Below are positions 60,201 through 64,000 of a DNA stretch of 64,000 nucleotides, piece after piece; positions within the stretch are counted from its first letter, which is position 1, and every line of letters starts with the position of its first letter. The translations under genes were made by a program, and so were the position numbers. Location of the stretch: positions 6,159,554 through 6,223,553 of the forward strand of contig NW_017803909.1 in NCBI RefSeq assembly GCF_001625305.1, given 5' to 3'. The stretch comes from Branchiostoma belcheri (lineage: Eukaryota > Chordata > Leptocardii > Amphioxiformes > Branchiostomatidae). The notes beneath the pieces are model-generated. The model was given only the letters and a program-made list of their open reading frames with translations, searched no databases and was not told the origin of the DNA.

Positions 60201-61487
60201 TAAGCTATAAATAAGAGGTCACCTGTTGATTGCAGGTGGCGTACCCAAGAATTGTTGAGCAATTGCCAGCAGAATGTACTGCGCCTGCACAAAACCCGGA
60301 TTTTCCGTGGTTTTTGTTGGACGTTCAGTCAACGTTGTATTAGAATTTTGTCCATTGCAGATGATATCTTTTCCAGATACTACAGTTAGATGGGATGTCA
60401 TTCTGCCACAGTGTTATGCACAATACATTAACAGATTTCGCGCAGGCGCAGTGCGTTCTGCTGACATGCTGCATTTGTCGATACACAAAACTTCTCACTG
60501 ATAATATGGCATTATGGGTTCAAACAAACATCAACACCATCTCTTTGACTTTACATGACAGTTTAATATTCAATAGTTTCTTTTGTAAAATAAATTTGAT
60601 ATGTGCTAAGGATTAATGTAAAATTTATAATAAGTCCTTCACAATTCTTAACAGATAGAACTTGATTCTGTAAGTTATAACATATTCTGTAATTTGTAAT
60701 ACAGAAGCAGAAGTTGTGGGGATTATCGATATCAACATCAGTTTACCTTGACATTGCCTTCCTAATCCTATGTTTGTAATTTACAAATAAGGAGAGAACG
60801 TAAGGTGATACCCTAATATCACTCCCAACCAACTCCATGAATCTTACATATGACGACAGGACGTAAGCTGATAGTGATACACTGCCTTTCCGTAACAAAT
60901 TATGCCATCGATCCCCTCCCTTGCCCACACCACTCCCTACTTACACGCCCAACCCCCACCTCCCAGTCCCATTGCATAATTTGGCCCCCATTCCACATTT
61001 TACGCCCCTCATTTTACGTTACTATGCGTCCATTCATCGAGTTGTTAGTGCAATGTTTCCACTATAGACACTATGCACCCTTACCTACCTGTTATAAGTT
61101 TTAGTTGATAAAAGAAAGGGGGAATGTTCACCATACTTTCCCCCCAATTTCAGTCAATCTCCGGAAATTCACGAACTTGCATCTCGTATCTTCGCCCCAT
61201 TTCGGCTTCAGATCTCGCAATCTCTCGTTTTAACGAACAGGCATGATCTTTGGAAAATTTCAACAAATAAAGGGGATATGGACGGCTATATCTTCTTGCC
61301 AATGCATCTTTGGTTGAAAGTTATTGAACTTTACCACGACAACTGAAAACTTAAGAAAAGAAAAGGAAGAATAAGGAAGAAAGAATAGAAATTAGGGGAT
61401 CCCCCTATCACGTGAGTTTGACTTCAACGAGATCTGATATCTATTTTTGGCGATGACGCATAAATTATGATAAGTAGCTTATCTCTG

Positions 61488-61508
61488 ATTGGTTAGTTTC
61501 TATAAATA
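61488..61508 (+). promoter_or_regulatory. CCAAT and TATA-box promoter
   Basis: ATTGG (reverse CCAAT, 61488-61492) is followed by TATAAATA at 61501-61508. Two CRE-like sites lie just downstream (TGACG at 61523, TGACGTC at 61533-61539). The distance to ATG 61730 leaves a 5' UTR of about 200 bases if transcription starts near 61535. This is the best core promoter in the window. Confidence 0.6.
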
Positions 61509-61729
61509 GAATAATTAGCTGCTGACGTTTTGTGACGTCTTCGAATCAACTACCTTGTATGATGTAATTTGCATACAGCAGAGGTCCATGCGGCTGCGCG
61601 CTCCAGGCTCGTCAGTAGAAGGAAATATTTTTTGGCGGAAGGTCGCAACAACTTTGATGCGCTGAACCTGATAAGAAGTCCAGTTATTTACCAAGGAACA
61701 AGCAAGAAAGAACATTCGTAGCGTTTATA

Positions 61730-63007
61730 ATGCCTTCTGGGTGCGAAGACTCCTTCTTGTACGAAGAGGTCGAGCTGAATTCCCCCGAAAGCTTGTACGG
61801 CAAAGGTGCGTATTGGGGTGAGCAACTGCCGCCGCCTCGGACTAGGCCATGGCGCGTGGCATTTTTCTGTTGTCTGGCATGTCTGCACGTCTGAAAACAC
61901 CAAATAAGGGCGTTTCGCACATTTTGTGCCGACAGTTTGGTCAGTTCTAGCTTCCTAACGGGTTGCCAATACATACTTCACCAAAAATTATCAATCTTAT
62001 CGGCACATTTTGGTGTTCTAGTGAATATTTGACTGCTCCGTGTGAGAGAAACCGTCATGGTCTGGTGTTATGCAAATTAGCTATCACCATGCGCGAGCTC
62101 CGCCAGTGGTGAAATAAAAGGGGAAGTGAAATGGGCGTTTCTGCAAAAATAACGCAATTTCATGGATTAAATGCGCCATTTTCGCTGTCAGATGCATCTT
62201 ACAGGTTTAAAGCAGCACTAGCTGTATTGTCTTACCAGGAATAGTAGGCGTTAACAAGGCCGGGCTTGTGTCTGGTCGGTCTGCCCAAAGCGTGATCGGA
62301 TTTTGTTTATACAGGCTCGCATTTCATTGACGTCAATATACATTCATAGTTACCACGGCACTGCCCAGGCCCGGGGGCTATAGGTAAACCTTCTTTTGTC
62401 AAGTTCAACGTGATTTTATTACATCCACTGTGAATTGAGACATCTGTTTTTTTGCTTTGGACAAAGGAAAAGGAAATCCTGTTCGACACCTGTGTGAAGT
62501 TAGTGTACTGAGCTGCTTTTCCCTCAGATTTCGTTGGTGATCTTCCAGCAAGCTGTGTCCTCAACGGGTGCAAAGATTGATTGAACACAACGCATTATTT
62601 TGCAGTGTTTTGTGTATTGATATTGAATACGGATAGCATAATTTTATTCACACTTGGCTCTGCTTTCTTTGTCAGGGATAAAATGAAATACACTTTGCAT
62701 AAGGTAGCAAAATATTACAGTATTTTCTTTGATTTATTTGCATTGCCAATGTACACATATTTAGTTAAGCCAGCTTTTGAACATGTTAAGATTTTGGTAG
62801 ATTTTATGTGCAATTTGTTGTGTTTTCTGCTGTTTCTCTGAAAATGTTGATGTGGAATGTACCTGATGCTGATGTCTTTTCTTCCAGATCCCTTTCTCGA
62901 GCTGTTACCAAAAGAGCTACGCTTGATGAACGGTGGTCAGCCGGCAAGGCACCCCCTTAGCCCTACTGAACATCCCTTGAAAGGGTCCAGCTTGCTGGGC
63001 CTATCTG
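61730..63007 (+). CDS. First two coding exons of an unidentified gene (3' partial)
   Basis: Exon 1 is 61730-61805 (ATG in TATAATGCC; reads MPSGCEDSFLYEEVELNSPE and on to YGK). Exon 2 is 62888-63007 (reads DPFLELLPKELRLMNGGQ and on to SLLGLSG). Both donors and the acceptor are canonical, and the phase (1, joining to GAT) is kept; exon 2 again ends in phase 1, so more exons follow beyond the window. The peptide is acidic then Ser/Pro-rich, without a signal sequence, as in many nuclear regulators, but I recognise no family. The TATA/CCAAT promoter upstream supports the start. Confidence 0.55.
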
Positions 63008-64000
63008 GTACGAAAATGACTTGTTTGTGTCAGACTTGAAATTAATGCCAGTCTTTTACTCAAGTTCAACTGCTTATCACAATCCCTTCCCTTTTTTCTT
63101 CAGGCCTTTTTTATTATTATACATTAATTTGACCAAAATGATTTTTTGTTGTTGAAATGATCAAATGCAGAAGCTCATGTATTATATTGTGCGATGAAGA
63201 ATTGAAAATGCAACATGAATTTGTGAAATGGTTTATGATGAGCAGTATGAGCTTGAACAGGGTACGAAATACTTTTGTTCTAGTATCAGTGAAATTTTAG
63301 GTACCTAGGATTTTACCTGCAATTTGGTGAAACTGCTTGCAAGGACTTGATTATGATAAAGATTTTATGGAACCAAGCTTTTGGTGCTGTAAGTGTAAAA
63401 GGCGTAGATTTTGCCTTGCCAGAATTCAGATTCGTTCCAATTTTTTTTATGTGCAATTTCAGTTGTGAGCATATTACAGTTTGCAGGTGAGTATTTCGTG
63501 CCCTGTTGAATGTGTTTGTATATGTTGGAAGGTTTTTATATTGGTAGAGCTATGTAAATATCTTACAAAGTATGATATTGCTGAGAATGTATGATTGTAC
63601 GGAAAGCAGCAAACTTTTGTGTAAAGCACCCAACATTGAAGGCTGAGTTTTTGTTCCATGCACTAGGCATTGAAATTTTTTTCACCAAACATTGTACTGT
63701 CGGTTCACTACCCCATGACTGCTTGTAAATGGCCAACTCACTTGTAACTCGAACAAAAGCTCACTTGTGTGTACAAAACGCTGTAAAGGGATGTTCAGTC
63801 AGAAGTGCAGAAATGTACAGAAGTATCAGAAGGCACTGACATTGTGAAACAGCCAATGTACTGTATCGGAAACACAGACTTTATCACAAAATGTGATAGT
63901 TGATGTTGTACAGCCCGTGAAGAAAGTGAAAAATTAATTGTGGTGAGAGAAAACTACAGAATGGAAGTAAAGAGTGGTTTTTCCCTGACACGTGAGATTT
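63008..64000. other. Intron of the right-edge gene, nothing recognisable
   Basis: About 1 kb of AT-rich sequence after the donor at 63008. No further exon with good splice sites was found before the window ends. Confidence 0.4.

Larger units (their letters stand above)
47906..61480. other. ~13.5-kb stretch with no gene visible
   Basis: AT-rich sequence. I see a ~98-bp tandem duplication (49242-49435), an (AATC)n run (50932-50973), an inverted-repeat element (51093-51330), a probable hAT-like element (52552-52927) and a repeat with CCTTCGCCAA ends (53416-54297). There is also a single CAGGGCTGGAAATTAATG motif (about 58735) like one end of a hAT element. No open frame here combines length, splice signals and a known motif. 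It may be the upstream regulatory territory of the gene that starts at 61730. Confidence 0.5.

Overview
The window reads as genomic DNA of an invertebrate deuterostome, most likely an amphioxus (Branchiostoma). It has intron-rich genes with GT-AG splicing, a mucin-4-type NIDO-AMOP-VWD-EGF membrane protein, an intronless lipid-receptor-like GPCR, tandem paralogous lysine methyltransferases, and abundant small DNA transposons, SINEs and minisatellites. The genus is an inference; no marker gene in the window proves it.

Layout. Positions 1-4640 are a large inverted (foldback) satellite with a ~187-bp unit, rich in TGACGTCA palindromes. A 29-exon plus-strand gene (4951-20943, 5' end not found) encodes a mucin-4-like type I membrane protein of at least ~1,360 residues: NIDO, Tyr/Trp-rich AMOP, VWD, one Ig/cadherin-like exon, several EGF modules, a juxtamembrane domain, one transmembrane helix and a short tail. 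I rebuilt it exon by exon and every exon-exon phase agrees. A single-exon class A GPCR lies on the minus strand (22580-24055).

From 24965 to 45609 there is a head-to-head pair of METTL21-type (family 16) protein methyltransferase paralogs: six exons on the minus strand (31989 to 24965) and six on the plus strand (36270 to 45609), with nearly the same exon lengths. The plus copy carries a one-base deletion in its fifth exon. A small two-exon orphan gene follows on the minus strand (46258-47201), tail-to-tail with the plus methyltransferase.

Positions 47202-61480 are essentially gene-free as far as I can read, with several mobile-element remnants. At the right edge a TATA/CCAAT promoter (about 61488-61508) leads to the first two coding exons of an unidentified plus-strand gene that runs out of the window.

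Mobile elements are a main feature. At least seven small elements have termini of the form TAG...CTA and 8-9 bp target duplications readable directly in the sequence, one of them nested in another and one inserted 13 bp from a splice donor. The genes show no obvious functional link: a cell-surface adhesion protein, a receptor and cytosolic modifying enzymes sit side by side. The methyltransferase pair is linked by duplication.
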